The notes under the pieces are model-generated. The model worked only from the letters and a program-made list of their open reading frames with translations. It was not told the origin of the DNA and searched no databases. Shown in pieces: positions 43,250-43,706 of a DNA stretch of 43,706 nt. Location of the stretch: assembly GCA_004124405.1 (NCBI GenBank), contig SCKP01000010.1, positions 1-43,706 of the forward strand, written 5' to 3'. Position numbers and translations under genes: made by a program. How positions within the stretch are numbered: the first letter of the stretch is position 1; each line of letters starts with the position of its first letter. The DNA comes from Fidelibacterota bacterium (GTDB taxonomy: Bacteria; Fidelibacterota; Marinisomatia; SCGC-AAA003-L08; D37C17).

Positions 43250-43706
43250 CTACGGTAAAATAAAGTCAATATCACTCTCTTCTAACTGGTCAAAGAAATA
43301 ATTCCACATGAATTCAATTCCCCAATTACCATTGTTGGATTCAGCAGTTCGATATAAAATGAATGTAAAAGTACTATGTGAATCTCTAAAATCGTCATCA
43401 GTAATACCCAAGCCATAGCTAGTGATTGGTTGGGTAAAATCAAATTTATCTCCTATAACTGCCACATCATAAAATAAAAATATGGGAGTTGTTATAATAG
43501 GAGAAGTTAAATCAAAGTAATGATATTCAAATTTGGCCAACACCATTTGATTGCCCGAAAACTTTTTGGTATCCATATATTCAAAACCTCTTACTGATCC
43601 TTCGCCCCCCACATAGAATAATTTCTGAACAGGTAATTTCTTTTTACTAAAGCCTCCCATAAATCTGAATGCTAAAGCATCTTGAGGAGATAAAGTGCGA
43701 ATTGCT
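43250..43706 (-). CDS. Omp85/BamA-TamA-type outer-membrane protein, C-terminal part (cut by window end)
   Basis: The - strand frame is open from the window end (AIRTLSPQDALAFRF before the first Met) to the stop at 43250. The sequence GGEGSVRGFEYM with KFSGNQMVLAKFEYHYF is the conserved surface-antigen (POTRA-barrel) pattern in which a VRGF/RGF loop enters the barrel, and the last strands are aromatic-rich (WGIEFMWNYFF). It is a C-terminal beta-barrel fragment of a protein that starts beyond the window. Not confidently BamA itself; may be a patatin-type or other Omp85 relative. Confidence 0.7.
   Translation of the reverse strand, partial: AIRTLSPQDALAFRFMGGFSKKKLPVQKLFYVGGEGSVRGFEYMDTKKFSGNQMVLAKFEYHYFDLTSPIITTPIFLFYDVAVIGDKFDFTQPITSYGLGITDDDFRDSHSTFTFILYRTAESNNGNWGIEFMWNYFFDQLEESDIDFILP

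Noticed and set aside
1-43706. CRISPR array, prophage, integron or complete insertion sequence
   Set aside because: No regularly spaced direct repeats, cas genes, integrase or transposase frames were seen; the only mobile-looking item is the REP-like palindrome.

Overview
The window looks like a chromosomal segment of an AT-rich, Gram-negative bacterium of the FCB superphylum. I would guess Candidatus Marinimicrobia (SAR406) or a neighbouring lineage. The evidence is type IX secretion (Por) C-terminal sorting tails at about 600-743 and 12550-12833, an Omp85-type outer-membrane protein at the right edge, and an M16 peptidase fragment of the Bacteroidetes-like type. This placement is inference; there is no rRNA in the window. 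No tRNA, CRISPR array, prophage or complete transposon was seen.

Left part (1-13438, mostly + strand). The tail of an unknown gene is followed by a wrecked gene that keeps its start and its T9SS tail, a candidate structured RNA with an intrinsic terminator, the pyrimidine operon pyrR-pyrB-pyrC, and the translation operon rplM-rpsI-rpsB-tsf-pyrH-frr closed by a terminator. A reverse-strand TerB-like gene comes next. Then follow a DUF512/PDZ radical-SAM-like protein, der, a secreted metalloprotease-like protein with a T9SS tail, and a YigZ/IMPACT protein.

Middle part (13476-25275, all - strand). Read in transcription order this is a CitD-CitE fusion, CitF, a degenerate HD-domain protein, an aconitase-family enzyme that most resembles fungal homoaconitase Lys4, an isocitrate-dehydrogenase-like enzyme, an MmgE/PrpD-family protein, thrC, thrB, queE and queC. 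The first six form a compact tricarboxylate module: citrate lyase in two polypeptides plus the enzymes linking citrate, isocitrate and 2-oxoglutarate. It is the most unusual part of the window.

Right-middle part (25449-34754). This holds a small exported protein whose predicted mature end starts with five Glu-His-Pro repeats, a CPA-type cation/proton antiporter, an AidB-like acyl-CoA dehydrogenase, a YdjM-like membrane protein, and then a tightly packed + strand run: flavin reductase, an unknown helical protein, an MBL-fold hydrolase, DUF309, a degenerate receiver-like protein, nth, a XapX-like membrane protein, a QueD/PTPS homologue without the usual catalytic cysteine, and folE. With queE and queC this window carries homologues of every step from GTP to preQ0.

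Right part (34847-43706). A 2-oxoacid dehydrogenase locus carries its own lipoylation genes: lpd (E3), a small membrane gene broken by an in-frame stop, lipB, a fused E1 alpha-beta, a cation diffusion facilitator inserted between E1 and E2, E2 and lipA. It ends in a C-terminal remnant of an M16 peptidase, a terminator, a composite palindromic REP-like element, and a partial Omp85-family outer-membrane protein on the - strand.
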